Source of the DNA: Burkholderiales bacterium
GTDB taxonomy: Bacteria > Pseudomonadota > Gammaproteobacteria > Burkholderiales > Usitatibacteraceae
DNA length: 6,325 nt
NCBI GenBank assembly: GCA_014378085.1
Contig: JACMOJ010000251.1
Span: 1-6,325 of the forward strand
Reading direction: 5' to 3'
Positions within the stretch are counted from its first letter, which is position 1. Each line of letters begins with the position of its first letter. The position numbers and the translations under genes were made by a program. The notes beneath the pieces were generated by a model. It worked only from the letters and a program-made list of their open reading frames with translations. It had not been told where the DNA came from and searched no databases. Of this stretch, positions 5,993 to 6,325 are shown piece by piece.

Positions 5993-6325
5993 ATGAAACG
6001 ACTATCTGGCATCTTCGTCGCAGCGATACTATTAGGCGCAAACGCCAATGCGGCGCCGGCAGCGCCGGCAACCTTCACCCTCAAACAGCTCACGCTTGAA
6101 ACCGCGCAACGTGCCGCGCAAGCCGCGCTCGATAAATGCCGCAAGGATGGCGCGCAGGTGGCCGTGGCGGTGGTTGATCGGGGTGGCAACACACAGGTGA
6201 TGTTGCGTGATCGTTTTGCCGGTGCACACACGCCGGATACCGCAGTCAACAAAGCGTGGACATCCGTCAGTTTCAAGATCAGCACCACGGAACTCGGCAA
6301 GGAAACGGAGTCCAACAAACCCTCC
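5993..6325 (+). CDS. HbpS/GlcG-like (DUF336) protein, exported, 3' end outside the window
   Basis: An open frame of 111 residues runs without a stop to the right edge, so the gene is partial. It starts with a Sec signal peptide (MKRLSGIFVAAILLGANANA, cut near residue 20-21). The mature part matches the HbpS/GlcG-like fold: a first helix (LTLETAQRAAQAALDKCRKDG, residues 33-53, one cysteine), the strand AVAVVDRGGN (57-66), MLRDRF, and the helix TPDTAVNKAWTSVSFK with ISTTEL. HbpS-type proteins bind haem, and some relatives act in redox sensing or cobalamin-related processes. AGGAGG at 5983-5988, four nt before ATG 5993, is the strongest ribosome site in the window. Placement after soxX suggests a role linked to the periplasmic cytochromes, but this is inference; the gene could also be under separate control. 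Confidence 0.85.
   Translation, partial: MKRLSGIFVAAILLGANANAAPAAPATFTLKQLTLETAQRAAQAALDKCRKDGAQVAVAVVDRGGNTQVMLRDRFAGAHTPDTAVNKAWTSVSFKISTTELGKETESNKPS

Noticed and set aside
5695..6318. 207-codon open frame on the - strand across soxX end and the HbpS-like gene
   Set aside because: It spans the repeat-bearing gap and is antisense to two well-supported genes; the protein shows no family signature.
1..6325. CRISPR array, tRNA or rRNA gene, transposase
   Set aside because: No regularly spaced repeats, no tRNA-like cloverleaf or rRNA sequence, and no transposase-like protein were seen on either strand.

Overview
The window carries most of a thiosulfate-oxidising (Sox) gene cluster, all on the + strand: soxC, soxD, soxY, soxZ, a DsrE-family gene, soxA, soxX, and the 5' part of an HbpS/GlcG-like gene cut by the right edge. 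soxB, the remaining core gene, is not present here. The order soxCD-YZ-A-X, the moderately high GC and the dispersed palindromic repeats between genes fit a betaproteobacterium (Burkholderiales/Nitrosomonadales-like). That placement is inference from gene order and style, not from a database match.

Layout: positions 1-62 are a short leader with a perfect 6-bp inverted repeat at the extreme left edge, possibly the operator of the operon. soxC (63-1445) and soxD (1453-2583) are 7 nt apart. A 137-nt gap with no convincing promoter follows. soxY (2721-3188) is separated from soxZ (3387-3698) by 198 nt, mostly filled by a long imperfect palindrome. soxZ overlaps the DsrE-like gene (3695-4165) by 4 nt. 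After 107 nt come soxA (4273-5181) and soxX (5192-5809), 10 nt apart. The 183-nt gap after soxX holds an A/T hairpin with a T-run and a second repeat-like palindrome. The HbpS-like gene (from 5993) has a strong ribosome binding site.

How the genes work together (established Sox biochemistry): SoxXA, a cytochrome c complex, attaches thiosulfate to the C-terminal cysteine of SoxY, carried by the SoxYZ dimer. SoxB then releases sulfate. SoxCD oxidises the remaining sulfane sulfur, so that SoxB can release the second sulfate. Having soxCD suggests complete oxidation of thiosulfate to sulfate. All proteins except SoxZ have their own export signal (Tat for SoxC and SoxY, Sec for SoxD, SoxA, SoxX and the HbpS-like protein, possible lipoprotein signal for the DsrE-like protein). 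SoxZ is expected to be exported as a partner of SoxY.

The core genes are well-known families. The less ordinary points are the DsrE-like gene coupled to soxZ, the palindrome splitting soxY from soxZ, an in-frame 9-bp minisatellite in soxD, the edge palindrome upstream of soxC, and the HbpS-like gene next to the haem proteins. I see no wholly new system.
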